This document shows, piece after piece, positions 30,274 to 40,802 of a DNA stretch of 64,000 nt. Source of the DNA: Chrysogorgia sp. JL179-B06 (taxonomy: Eukaryota > Cnidaria > Anthozoa > Scleralcyonacea > Chrysogorgiidae); contig JAYKKM010000498.1 of the NCBI GenBank assembly GCA_035772405.1, positions 1,292,501-1,356,500 of the forward strand, read 5' to 3'. Made by a program: the position numbers and the translations under genes. The notes under the pieces are model-generated. The model saw nothing but the letters and a program-made list of their open reading frames with translations. It was not told where the DNA came from and made no database searches. Each line of letters begins with the position of its first letter. Within the stretch, counting starts at the first letter, position 1.

Positions 30274-30490
30274 CCGTTTTTATGCTTAAGGCGAACTATC
30301 CGCCTGGACCAACTGAGGCGAACTTAAGATGGATGCAGTTGGACAGTATAGTTTCTTACGAAACGAAACTCGAAATATAAATAGCAGCTATAGTTCGTCT
30401 GATTCTTAGACCTGTCTTTGTACTAGACGAACTTGAAAAATCTTCGCCAAAATCGTTGAGACGGATAGTTCGGCATAAGCATAAAAACGG
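30274..30490. mobile_element. 217-bp MITE in the intron before the PHD exons
   Basis: The left end CCGTTTTTATGCTTAAGGCG and right end read inward CCGTTTTTATGCTTATGCCG match at 18 of 20, both followed by AACTATCCG. AATGA or ATGA occurs on each side and may be the target duplication. Confidence 0.7.
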
Positions 30491-30520
30491 CCAATGATGT
30501 ATTCTAACATTCAAATATAG

Positions 30521-30689
30521 AACGCAAAACAGATGACCCTGTGTCAGATGTGTGGTGTTGGTATCAAGGCAAAGAACATGGGGAAATGATTCTTTGCGAA
30601 GGGAAGACTTGCCTAATTAAGTGGTTTCATACAGGATGTCTTGGATTGAAGTACAGCCCTGTTTTTGCATGGTTTTGCCCCGATTGAAG
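30521..30689 (+). pseudogene. PHD finger 1 exon, degenerate
   Basis: The acceptor AAATATAG precedes and the donor GTGAGC follows. Reads VWCWYQGKEHGEMILCEG then KTCLIKWFHTGCLGL and AWFCPD followed by a stop. One early zinc ligand position is tyrosine and the last ligand pair is cut by the stop, so this finger is damaged. It joins in phase to the upstream exon ending at 30217. Confidence 0.65.
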
Positions 30690-30884
30690 GTGAGCTAAAT
30701 TGCATGACCATTCACAACTTATAAAACGTGTGATATGCCTTACTGATCTGTCGCGTTGACTTATACCGGTTCCATTTCTATGGGTCACTGTTTTAGTTTA
30801 TAATATGAATTTTCTTTAATTTTTAACTATCTACTAAAGGTTTAAGGCAAAATTAATTCCTTGTTCATTGTTTAAATTTTATAG

Positions 30885-31057
30885 TTGTGACTGACCTGTA
30901 CTGCATATGTAAACAACCTGAGTTTGGTCTGATGTTGGCATGTGACGGCGAAGATTGTTTCATACAGTGGTTTCACACACAATGCGTTGGCCTTAAGCAA
31001 CCACCAAAGGGTTCATGGTTTTGTACAAACTGCAAGTCGCAGCGAAAGAAAAAATGA
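30885..31057 (+). CDS. PHD finger 2 exon, intact, C-terminus of the element's gene
   Basis: After acceptor TTTTATAG the exon reads VTDLYCICKQPEFGLMLACD, then DCFIQWFHTQCVGL, SWFCTNCKSQRKKK and a stop. All eight ligands C4-H-C3 and the WFH signature are present. PHD fingers bind histone H3 tails, so the domain could guide the transposase to particular chromatin; that role is an inference. Confidence 0.72.
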
Positions 31058-33867
31058 AAAACGTTCTGACGTTCAGTGAATAAGACTGTGTGCATAAGGT
31101 TTCGTTTCCGAGCGTTTAATTTGTAAAGATGTCGTTTCCAATCTTGTCATTTTGACGCTCTGCCTTTGTGCACCGAGTTTATCAAAATGTCCCCTGCTCA
31201 TTATAACAAAGTAAAACAGTTTCGTATGTAGGCCTACATGTATCTTCTGCACCACCGGCCGACACGAAGTCTGTCACTCCTTGGATAGATAAAACACTAA
31301 CTAGAAATACGTGTACGCAACAACCCCTCGCCCACCGTAATAGGCGATAAAAATCAATAACCCATTGATTTGCCAATCGAATGGACTTTATAGAAAACAC
31401 TACATGTATCTCTGAGAGCCTTTAAACTATCAATCTTGTGTTGTTCTGAATTTCATTGTTTCATAATTAGACATCAAACTAAACAACTCAAAGTGTTTAC
31501 TTTTTTGGGTGCATTATTATATCAACCTGCAATGATTAAGATTTGTTTCATATGTAAAGGCTGGATCCTCACTGTGATGTCACACTGTATAATAACTTAC
31601 TGAAAATGCATGTATATATATCTTTGGGATTATTCAATCAAAGCACTCAAAACTCAAAGCGTACAAAAAGTATCTCACTACTGACAATTAATCATTTTGA
31701 GGCTGCTACGTACATAACGTGTCTAGCAGGTTTTGCTATATATAATACAGGGCATCATTTTTCACATTATTATAAATTCTAGTTAATATTTGTTACTATT
31801 ATTAAGTTACAACATTATTTGCTACTATTATTATTAAGCAAAAACTTGAGTAAAAAGTGCCAACAGATTGCCTGTTATGCATTTTGAAACATTTTTCTAT
31901 ACCGTTTATAATCTCTCCCACTCAAAACCCCTTTGGAAGTAAGTTGTAGTGTTTCTGGGGAAACACTTTTGTCCTTGGAATAGAACTGCATATGCAATGC
32001 CGGTTTTATATATATATTTAAGCTACTCTTGTTTAAGTGCTTTCTGAAGGATATTTAAAGTAGATTTTATTAACATAGATTTTATTACATTTCTTACAAA
32101 CAAACAATCAAATGTAAAATTAATATAATATGTGTGATCACTCGAATTAAAAGTATTACCTTCATCAACAAATCTGGCAACACACTAATTGGGCATGCAC
32201 CACAAGAGCATTTATATGTGCATTTTTTTAAATTGGGGGAATAAAATATGATTCTGGACATATAAATTAAACAGCTTTATTCCCATGGAACTGAACCTGA
32301 GAGACTTTTTTTGAATTCATCATCTTGTAATCTGTTATAAATAGGACTTCACTTTTGTAACTATAATGTGTCATTTTGATAAAGGAGCAGGGTCCCGATA
32401 CATTAAAAACTAAGCAAATGTGTTCAGAGTATTTTTTGAAGGTGCGGTATATAATGTTTATAAACCTGAACAGAAGAAGATATATGCAAGTGGAGGCCAG
32501 GCCAGGCATAACATGTGTAGGTCTATAAACATGTACAATGCTTGTTTACACTACTCAAATGTACAAATGCCTTTATGCCCATACAAAAATTAAAAGCACA
32601 ACATTGTCATTGATGCAATGCATTACAGTAAATTATATCACATTATCACCACATTGATCAAGGGTGCACTTCACCTGCTTGTTGGTTGAGCTGACACATA
32701 CATGCAATATATCTCGTATTATAAAATAATCGGAAGTAAATGAGCGACAACATGCTATCTGATTGAGATAAAAAACCGTGTCATTATAAGTCAATATTAA
32801 AGCATAAGCTAAGCTGACGTGTTCCTCGCGTAGATTTTGTCGTTTTTGACGTAGTGTAAATCACAAAAGGAAGTCAAAGAATACCTGGATACAAGACTAA
32901 TCAAGGTACTAACACAAGAGAATGTTTTAACTGCAACGTTGAATACATTTTCATCGCTAAAATCGCTAACATGTTTCCTAGCAACGCACATAGCAACGCC
33001 GCTTATAACAGTTAAATCTGCATTTTTCATGGGCTTTTAGTGTTAATTTAATGGTGTTATTTTATAAAAGGAATAAAAAGCTTTGTCTTGTGTGATTATC
33101 GAGTTATAATGGCACTCGAGAAGTTAGTAAAACACAGTGGCGAAGCTGGTCGTAGCAACTGGTCATAAACTCATATGTAAATAGTTTCAAAATTTGCATG
33201 CCGTACAACGAAATGCTAACCTAATATCATCAAAACCCTAAACCTAACCCTAAATCTAGCCAAATTACTAACCCTAACCAAAAAAACTATGCAGAAAAGG
33301 CAAATTAATTGCTCAACACAGACTCGCAGTGTACTATTATTAGCCATTATTTGAGAAATTATCAATTTATTTACCTTTATTTGTGTCTGTTCTTGCCTGT
33401 TAACACTGCAGTCTACAATTACGGCTTGAAATCAGCTGAAAAAAGTCTGTATTATTTGATGCTTTAGTCCAGAGGTTCTGCAACTTCTAGTACGCCGCCC
33501 GCTCCGAAAACCCAAAGCCGCCGCCCCCCCCCCAAAAAAACGCTTTCGGTTTTCGGGGGGGGGAGGACGGCGGCGTAAAGGTACGTTTGTCGCGCTGACG
33601 TCAATTTAAATTTAAACGCCAAATGTAACTTCCCAAAAGCCGTTTATAGTACGTACGTCCCAATCACAATTCCTAACCCTAATAATCCTAACTTAACCCC
33701 TTGCACTGCCAAATTATCCCTCTCTAACCCCAATTTTCCTTTGTTACCACGGCAACAATAAAGGATCGTTTACCATACATACAAATATATATATATTCCG
33801 ACATAAAGGCTACTTTCACTTCCCCTTGCATAAAAAAGCGCGGGGAAAAATTCCGTCAAGATTAGCA

Positions 33868-33922
33868 CCCTCGCCCCAGGGCCTTCGGCCCTGGACGGCG
33901 CTTCGCGCCGCCGGGCGAGGGG
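33868..33922. repeat. 55-bp GC-rich three-stem (cruciform-like) repeat
   Basis: Outer stem CCCTCGCCC/GGGCGAGGG encloses two perfect hairpins, CAGGGCC-TTC-GGCCCTG and CGGCGC-TTC-GCGCCG. A partial copy lies at 20232-20262. The outer-stem motif recurs at about 31322 and 35501. Confidence 0.75.
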
Positions 33923-34610
33923 ATTAAATCGTTCTCAAATCATCATACTCTTGAAAGGCTATATGTCTTAAAGAACTAAGCTACCAGGAAACAAGAATAT
34001 AATGTTTTGATTTTAAGTCGCCATCTTTTTCAATTGATGTCGTTTTCATCCGTTTTCGCGTGTGCACACTGTACAAACGGCACTTATTAAAACGCGTTAC
34101 AAATGAAAACGCTCAGAAAAGTTACCGTGTGCACATAGAGACTCATAGTCTCAGATTTTGTTAATATTCTGTTCTGTTAATATTTACTTGGGGAATTATT
34201 ATAGAAATATTAAGCGTTACTCTGGTTTGTCTGATTTATTACCTGGTTGCCGTGAATTTATATCTTACCCTATTAAAATATATGACCTGGCTTATTCGTA
34301 CTTAATTTCGCGATTAAAAAAGTATGATGGTACAGTTTGCATCTTGTTTTGTCTTGTCTTGTTTTGTTTCGAAACATCTAACAACCATCCGCGACTTCAT
34401 CTGAGCATAGACCATTCAGAAGACAATCCAGAAGACAGAAGAAGTTGTCTTCTGGATTGTCTATGATCTGAGCCACTGTCCCATATTAATTTTATAGAAA
34501 ATAAAAGTTGTTTCAGAAAATGTTCACGAAATTGAATGCCCTATTTCTATTTTCGCGAAAATAGAAATTAAGTACGCGAAATTAAGTATGAACAAGGTAT
34601 ATTTATAAGT

Positions 34611-34784
34611 AATACAATGGTTTTTAAGAATATAGTGATTAAATCTCCCGCAAACCGAGGAATGTTTGTGAAAGTCCCGATGGAAAGCATGAGGGCGAAG
34701 CCCGAAGGCGTCCCGAGGGACTTTCACAAACATTCCGCGGTTTGCGGGAGATTTGATCACTATATTCTTAAAAACCATTGTATT
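34611..34784. mobile_element. 174-bp palindromic MITE
   Basis: AATACAATGGTTTTTAAGAA on the left is mirrored by TTCTTAAAAACCATTGTATT on the right. The arms run about 75 bp through TCTCCCGCAAACCG and TGTTTGTGAAAGTCCC, leaving a short GC-rich loop. Confidence 0.8.
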
Positions 34785-34790
34785 AGTTTG

Positions 34791-35206
34791 TAATACCATG
34801 ATGACCGAGGTGAAACTAGTGTTTTCATTGTACAAAACTAATTGATAGTAGGAGTATTGTGTAATACAATGCATGATCAGTGATGTATTCAACAATTTTC
34901 CATTGTAGGAAATTAATATAATTGTGTGAAATGTTTAGTGAAAAGTGAATATTAATAAGTCGAGTAATTAACACTTTATCTTACTGTCATTAACATTGTA
35001 GTGTAATTATTTTGTTTGTTGTGTAAAACGTATTAACAAAACTCTTTGTCGTGTCTTTGAATTTTGGCTCATGAATTTTAATCAGGGAGAAATTAGAAAT
35101 CTGCCCGGCTTTGCCGGGAGATTTAGAGATCTCCCCGCTAAAGCCGGGAATATCGTGATTAAACCACCCGGCGAGAACAAAAGAACCCGAGGTCATCATG
35201 GTATTA
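34791..35206. mobile_element. 416-bp MITE with TAATACCATGATGACC ends
   Basis: The inverted ends are identical over 16 bases. Near the right end two GC stem-loops (GCCCGGCTTTGCCGGG and CCCGCTAAAGCCGGG) occur. No ORF. Confidence 0.6.
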
Positions 35207-35537
35207 TAAAGTTTAAACTTTGGTGTGATAGAAATGTTAGGCATTTAATAATATTTCTGGATATTTTTCATTTATACTGCGGAAATTAAAAAAAAACTAA
35301 ACATTTTGGCCCGGTGACCTGGGGATTTTAACAATTGAACATGATTTTTAAGCCGGGATTTTAACAACCGTGAAATGTTAAAATCCCTGCATAGTCCCGG
35401 GGGTTGGGGGGCCGGGATTTCAATTGACTAGTGCATAACTACAGTACTGTATTACAGTAGTAAATTAGCAACTACGCTATAAAAGTTTCAAACAGTATTA
35501 GCGGGCGAGGGGTGTTGCGTATAACGTATTTCTAGTA

Positions 35538-35875
35538 CTAATAATTAAATATCGCATATATAAATCTGTAAATTATATCAGACGTTTTACTAATCTCCAG
35601 TCTTTTTGCCACATCTCCAGCATTTGTATTCTCTGGGGTTGGTAGGTCTGCTATATTATTGTGCACTGAAGTGATCTGCCAAAGCATCATGAATACATTG
35701 AGCATCAGACGGTATGTTATCATTGATTGACATCACTGCTTCTTCTACAACTACATTTTCTCTCCATAATGGTAAGAAGTCGTTATTCTGAAGCTCACAA
35801 ATATTATGCAAAATACACGACGCCAATGTAACATTGACTAAAGTGCATAGCCAGAAATACGCGACATTTGCGTCC
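35538..35875 (-). pseudogene. PIF/Harbinger transposase C-terminal fragment
   Basis: Minus-strand frames read VNVTLASCILHNICELQNND, then FLPLWRENVVVEEA, the conserved C-terminal LHNICE segment of Harbinger nucleases. A frameshift follows near 35670. The N-terminal catalytic part is missing here. A 21-bp motif at 35846-35866 is shared, inverted, with the Harbinger copy near 45268. Confidence 0.65.
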
Positions 35876-35935
35876 GCACGCACCATATGTCTGTGTCAGC
35901 AAATTGTTGTTTGCACATGCGCAGTAGGAACGTGT

Positions 35936-36418
35936 AAAATTCAAGATGGCGGAAAGAACTCTTCACAAAAGCAAAGCCAGCGAGTTTCGAAGAACTATTC
36001 TCAAACCATCCATCGGAGTTTAAAGAGAAGTTTAAGCCGAAACGGAAATATCTAGCTGGGCTGTTTCAGATCGAACAGATTATTTCGTCACGAGGAAGTC
36101 GCCAGGTATGAAATTTATACATTCAAGTTCAACACTGCCTATAAATTTTCTGTACACAAGTTATGGCACGGAATCGTTTTGCTTTAAATAATTGTCAGAT
36201 TTTAAGGATTAACGCAAATAACTGTGGGAGCAGTTGCTTTAAGTTCAGACATTCGTGTTCAACACAGTGTCAACTTGTTTCTCAAGTCTCAACCAAGTCT
36301 ATATTGTCTGATTGTCTATTTGTCTCAACAGAACAAAGAATATCTTGTCAAATGGGAGAACTACGACATGAGTAGTTGCACTTGGGAACCTGAGAAGAAT
36401 ATCCCTGAACCATTGATT
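35936..36418 (+). CDS. Two exons encoding a chromodomain
   Basis: Exon 1 (about 35936-36102, before GTATGA) reads RWRKELFTKAKPASFEELF and ends AGLFQIEQIISSRGSRQ. Exon 2 (36331-36418, after TCTCAACAG) reads NKEYLVKWENYDMSSCTWEP and EKNIPEPLI before GTATGA. Joined in phase they form a complete chromodomain with the aromatic cage positions, as in HP1/Polycomb or Ty3-type integrases. No ATG is present in frame in exon 1, so an upstream exon is needed or the gene is dead. The domain would bind methylated histone tails. Confidence 0.6.
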
Positions 36419-36481
36419 GAGTATGAAACTTATTTACAATTTCAATATACGTTTTGCTGAGTTTAATAATAGCTATATTTG

Positions 36482-36590
36482 CTGCCGACCCGTAGGGAGG
36501 CAGCACCCTATTCTTGACGTTACATGACGTTCTTGCGTTTTCGTGTCCAGTCCCCGGCCGAGTTATGTATAGTCGACATGATGTCAAACT
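36482..36590. repeat. Dispersed repeat (GGGAGGCAGCAC/TTCTTGACGTT family), copy 1
   Basis: TAGGGAGGCAGCACCCTATT then CTTGACGTT returns at 50563-50600 as CAGGGAGGCAGCACACTATT. Both are followed by a GGCCGA-TATGTA-AGTC-AC segment in the same orientation. Confidence 0.65.
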
Positions 36591-36923
36591 GCTGTTAGGA
36601 GTGGAGATGTCGGTCCATTTCCAGGGGGCTCATTAATTATTCAAGTTCGTTTGTAAAATGAGGGGGTTGTTCAACAAAATTTCTTCAATTCGCCTCAAAG
36701 AATAAGATGTGTCTTAAAGTGTTGTCTTAAAGTGTTTTACCCGAAATGTTCAGTACATAAAGTGATTATATCTGTAAGTTTAGTTTATATATTCAGAGTT
36801 CATTTATCGATGTGGTGAACCGGTTTAATAAAGTTGCGAATATCGAGAGCAACAGGGTGTTCAAGTCTTCAAGCGATTGCCAGTGACAAAGATCAAATAT
36901 ATTCCGGAAAAATTTAGGTAAGT

Positions 36924-37649
36924 ATGGCTTTATTTCGTTCTGCAAGTATACATCAAGGCGATGAACTATTTAGTGTTCAGTCTAGAGGGAAACAATGTGC
37001 TTTCATGAGTTTATCAGCAATTTTAACTGCCCAAAATAGCCCATTGGTGGGTTGGTCTGAATCTACAATTAATGTTTTATTGCAAGGGGACAACATTTAT
37101 TACAAGGGATTAAAATCTCTGAATGATGGCTTAATTGTTTTAGACCCAGGTGTAGAATTTTTGTCTATAGATAACCTACCAACAGTTGTTAGTGCTGTGA
37201 GTGGTAAAAATGAGTCAAACCTACCAACAGTTGTTAGTGCTGTGAGTGGTAAAAATCTCGAAAGTAATTTCGAGATTTGTCAGTCTGTGAAATTGAGTTT
37301 GATCACTCATGAACAAACAGCATCACCTGTGATGGCGACAACAAATAGAGATGTACCTATTATGATAAAGTCAGTTGAAACAGAAACAGTGGAGCCCGTC
37401 GAGGCACAAACTATCATTAATCCGCCCATTGTGGTGGAGCCCGTTGAGGCACAAACTATAAAAATTGATCTGCCCATTGTGGGGGAGCCCGTTGAGGCAC
37501 AAACTATCATTGATCCGCCCATTGTGGTGGAGCCCATTGAGGCACAAAGTAATGCTAATTTATGCATCTCCGCAAAGCCTAATGGCAAAGAAAATGAAAA
37601 TCAAATTTGGTTTATAAATTATAGAAAAGAGCTTCAAGGATTATCATAA
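36924..37649 (+). CDS. TE-associated cysteine-peptidase-like protein with proline/valine repeats
   Basis: 241 residues, intact. The N-terminus has SVQSRGKQCAFMSLSAILTA (residues about 13-32) and LLQGDNIYYKGL, resembling the G-x-Q-C-x-x-N/S opening of herpesvirus-tegument/OTU-like peptidase domains in invertebrate transposons. A matching histidine was not identified with confidence. Then come two copies of NLPTVVSAVSGKN (37172 and 37220) and four copies of a unit with PVEAQTI and PPIVVEP (37389-37550). The ATG overlaps a perfect donor-like GGTAAGTATGG. No downstream exon is assured; it could be one exon of a larger helicase-type TE protein. Confidence 0.5.
   Translation: MALFRSASIHQGDELFSVQSRGKQCAFMSLSAILTAQNSPLVGWSESTINVLLQGDNIYYKGLKSLNDGLIVLDPGVEFLSIDNLPTVVSAVSGKNESNLPTVVSAVSGKNLESNFEICQSVKLSLITHEQTASPVMATTNRDVPIMIKSVETETVEPVEAQTIINPPIVVEPVEAQTIKIDLPIVGEPVEAQTIIDPPIVVEPIEAQSNANLCISAKPNGKENENQIWFINYRKELQGLS
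37389..37550 (+). repeat. Four coding tandem repeats (VEPVEAQTII-PPIV type)
   Basis: Unit GAGCCCGTTGAGGCACAAAC with a PPIV-coding spacer repeats about every 51-54 bp, with few substitutions. Confidence 0.85.
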
Positions 37650-38482
37650 TTGACAGAGAAATTGAATCTCATTACTTTAATATTCACACAGCACTTTTGA
37701 ATACTTTTTCAAAAAATAGTTGTGCTATTTTGCTCAATAGATATTAGTATAGATACGTGTTTACTGTTTTTTAAAAAGTAAGCCGGCCGAAGAGCGGTCA
37801 AGAGTGGCTGTCAGGCTGAAGCATGATAAACATAACCCAGTGAAACTGCATATATGGGGCAAAGAAAAGACTGTTAGGAAACATTTGATTACCAAAAAGT
37901 AAAAATTCCAGATGCAGCATCTACAGTACATCTATTAAACAAGAGTAGTCAACAAATGACATGACAATGATTTATAGACATGTGTCATTTTGAATTCCAA
38001 ACTATTCTATTTCTGATAGCATATTTCTATTGATGTTTAGAACTTCAAATCCATTATGGTTGGTACCAAAAATTCAGTGTTGACAATAACCCACTCCAAT
38101 GTGTTGGTTTGTGATTTGTGAACTGGAAGTAGTTTTTGTACACTTTTCAAACCGAGTGTTGTAATCTCAATTTTGACTACAAAATAAATTGATACATACA
38201 GTGTGGCTTTGTATTTGTACATGTTAATTTTGCATTCAGTTCATGTGGCAAAAAGGCAGCACTTTCCTTGCGATAGTAACTCCTAGTTAATAAATATTCA
38301 TACAGATATAGTTTCAAACTGTTGAACATGTGCTATTCTTGTATATATACATGATGCACTTGTAAAGTGAATTGTGGTTGTTTCACTCACAAGTTGTCTT
38401 GCCCTAACCCCAAAACTAACCCGAACCCCTAAACTATTTACACAGAGAGCGTCAATTTTGCAATTTCTAAATTATTTTTCAG
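37650..38482. other. Non-coding stretch
   Basis: AT-rich; no feature beyond a CCCTAACCCC-like tract at 38402-38430. Confidence 0.4.
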
Positions 38483-38915
38483 AGCACTTTATAACAGCCC
38501 TGATGTTGAGCCTGAAAGAATTCAGAAGGCGATGATTGGCTTTCTATCAGGAATAAAGGGGAAATTGAAGTCGAGGTCTGTAGATCCTAATCTGACATGG
38601 TACTGTGATCATGATGTCTTCCGGTACCTTTTCAAGGAAAAAGGATGCAATTCCAATGTTCGTGGTGCAATCATGTTGGAGAAAGCTGATTTTGTTAGGT
38701 TGCTGCTTCCTTCATCATGGTTCTACTGCTTGGACAAGAATGGTGATGGGCGAGCAGTGGAATTTCCAATCCGAGCCAAACTGGTACTGAAAACGACACC
38801 AAAACATTATATTTTAAACGATGCTGGTGTTCTGGTGCAGGCTCCAGCATATTTATTCCAGCTTGTGACATTTTATATCACAAAAACACCCTGTTCTGTA
38901 GATAGTCTTAAATAA
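38483..38915 (+). CDS. Orphan exon, unknown protein
   Basis: After an acceptor TTTTTCAG the frame runs 144 codons to TAA at 38913-38915: ALYNSPDVEPERIQKAMIGF, LTWYCDHDVFRYLFKEKG, LLPSSWFYCLDKNGDGRAVE, and the hydrophobic end LVTFYITKTPCSVDSLK. I do not recognise the family. DKNGDGRAVE resembles an EF-hand-like turn only superficially. It may be a 3' exon of a gene starting with the ORF at 36924. Confidence 0.4.
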
Positions 38916-39159
38916 CTAGAGAGATATCTTTGGCTAATAGGGGAAAATTGCAGTTTGGAAACTGTAAAAAATCTGTTTATTTTTCCTCACTAATACTGAT
39001 GTACAAGAAAGAATAAGGGACTGATATAAACATAAAATATACCTACATCAGGCTACATGTCAGTCGATGACTCGAAGATATCTTTCTAGTTATTTCAGAT
39101 GCTATTTTTAAGTATTAAATTTTATGACCAGACTGCGACTATTTCCAAAAATGCAACAC

Positions 39160-39360
39160 CAAGAAATTCTGGTTGGAATCGACCCTGCAATTCTGGTGCA
39201 GGTTTAATTCCTGCCAGAAAGCCTGTGGAGTTGCATTTTTTGCAACTGGTCCTGGCTTGGAATCAGGTACCAGATTAAAAGGGTTTGGTAGCACAGTTGT
39301 TAGTACATGTTCCTTTTACCTCTGCGACTGAGGTTTGATTCCTGCAGTATGCAGTTACCT
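39160..39360 (+). repeat. tRNA-derived SINE (second family)
   Basis: GTTTGGTAGCACAGTTGTTA (A-box-like, 39279) and GAGGTTTGATTCCTGCAG (B-box-like, 39331) have tRNA-like spacing of about 52 bases. Upstream, TTCTGGTGCAGG and GGAATCGACCCTGC form a further imperfect copy of the same head. Confidence 0.5.
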
Positions 39361-39803
39361 GATTATCTACTAATTTGAGCCACTGAGATGTGGACGCTTC
39401 CTTCTCTCCTCAAAAGAGAAGAATTGTTGTCCAGTACTTGTTGTCATGTTTGTTGTAGCTGTTGGCCTTCCTTTTGTGATCTGCAAGATAGTCCAACCGT
39501 TTAAGTGCCAACAGGGAATCTTTGCAGGCATCAAGTTTGTTGCATTTTTTGTGGTAAATATTACGCACAACATCATTGGTTTTCTCTACACCTTGCCCAG
39601 TAAAAATGTTGATGCCATCATCATCACCAACAAACTTAGGCACATGATAGACAAGAAGGTGAATATATGGTGATGTTTGCTTTTGAATATCCATCCTCTT
39701 TGTCTTTCATTGTTAAAAATAGGTTTACCCAGTCACATGCCTTGAAACAACAGAACAAAAATATAATCTTGAGATAGGATTCAAACTTGATTTGTTTATC
39801 ACT

Positions 39804-40049
39804 GCAATCATGGCCAAAAGTCGTGGGACAGTGTTGTTGAGTTCTTGAAAAATCCGACCCCCCCCCCCCCCGACCCCCATCAATGTAGTATTTTTTATAA
39901 TAATTCTCATATAGTTACATTGCATCCATTTTATTCAACATTGTAGGGGGGGAGGGGGGGTTTGTTTTCATATGTATGATAATAGAATTTAGTAAAACTT
40001 GAATAGGTAATAAATGTGACTGTGTCCGAGCTACTTTTGGCCAGGATTG
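39804..40049. mobile_element. 246-bp MITE, copy 1 of a direct pair
   Basis: Ends CAATCATGGCCAAAAGT and, read inward from the right, CAATCCTGGCCAAAAGT. Internal C- and G-runs. Nearly identical to 41369-41631 in the same orientation. Confidence 0.8.
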
Positions 40050-40802
40050 TCTGAAAAATTAACATAAAAAAATTGTTGAAAAAGAGATTGAATAAAACAA
40101 AATGAAACAGCAATAATATATTACACTATAACTTACATAGTCGTCAACTAAATAATGAAATTAAATGAACTAAAATAATATGGATTGGAGGGATACATGT
40201 ACGTTATATTTGGAATAAACTAAACAGTTAAAATAATAAATCCGTTAAATCACTAGTCACTAAACCCCTCTAGATCACACTCCGTTTCACTGTTTTGCCA
40301 AGTTCATTTTCGACAACAGTGACATTTGATCTGTTCGGTTGTCAACACTATGTACTTTCAATAAATATAATAAACAGTGCTCATGTACAGTGCTCGCCTA
40401 TATATGTTGTAAATACATAGAAAGTTTTGGCGCATATACGACTTTAATCTGCGAAACCTGTTTCTCAATATCTGTGCGATAATCTCACGTATATTCCGTG
40501 CCGATTACACTTCGTTTTCATGTATTTTCCACAGTGCTCACCAAAGTGTGCTGAAATAATAACTAACCTTACTCTACTTTTAGATAGGATTGTGGTGAGC
40601 ACTGTCAGAAATCACGCTAAATTACACTTGTTCGACGAAATAGCTAAGACAAATTTAATATTTTTTGGTATATTACATCACATATATCAACACAAATTTA
40701 CATACATTCCACTGAGCAGTGTTGCTGAGAACTGTTGCGTCGAGCGCAGACATACTTTACTATTTAATAATGTTAATAATAACAGGTTCATATCATATGT
40801 CA

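Larger units (their letters stand above)
31058..35376. other. Long non-coding stretch rich in hairpins and repeats
   Basis: No coding motif. Contains an inverted CCCCTCGCCC repeat copy at 31298-31345 (partner 35497-35545), telomere-like CCTAACCC tracts at 33226-33290 and 33668-33728, GC-rich inverted repeats (33492-33576), a three-stem GC hairpin (33868-33922) and two MITEs (34611-34784, 34791-35206). It forms the 3' non-coding part of the candidate 13-kb element. Confidence 0.5.
22268..35436 (+). mobile_element. Candidate 13.2-kb DNA transposon with PB1-like, DDE-type and PHD-finger coding regions
   Basis: Left end ATGCACTAGTCAATTGAAA then CCCGGCCCCCC (22268-22327). The right end is the inverted match, read inward ATGCACTAGTCAATTGAAAT then CCCGGCCCCCC (35377-35436). 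The two 60-bp ends agree at nearly all positions. Both ends continue with several copies of GGGATTTTAAC-like motifs (left near 22318, 22352, 22391, 22421; right near 35322, 35358, 35377), as expected for transposase binding sites. Enclosed on + is a multi-exon gene with a catalytic region (25495-31057). No clean target duplication was found, so two independently inserted inverted copies remain possible. Confidence 0.55.

Noticed and set aside
33226..33290. CCTAACCC-like tract as a telomere remnant
   Set aside because: Units are irregular and mixed with other sequence; similar degenerate tracts at 33668 and 38402 suggest simple-sequence drift.
37307..37588. Minus-strand ORF with CASTGSTTMGG repeats
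   Set aside because: Antisense shadow of the VEPVEAQTI coding repeats.
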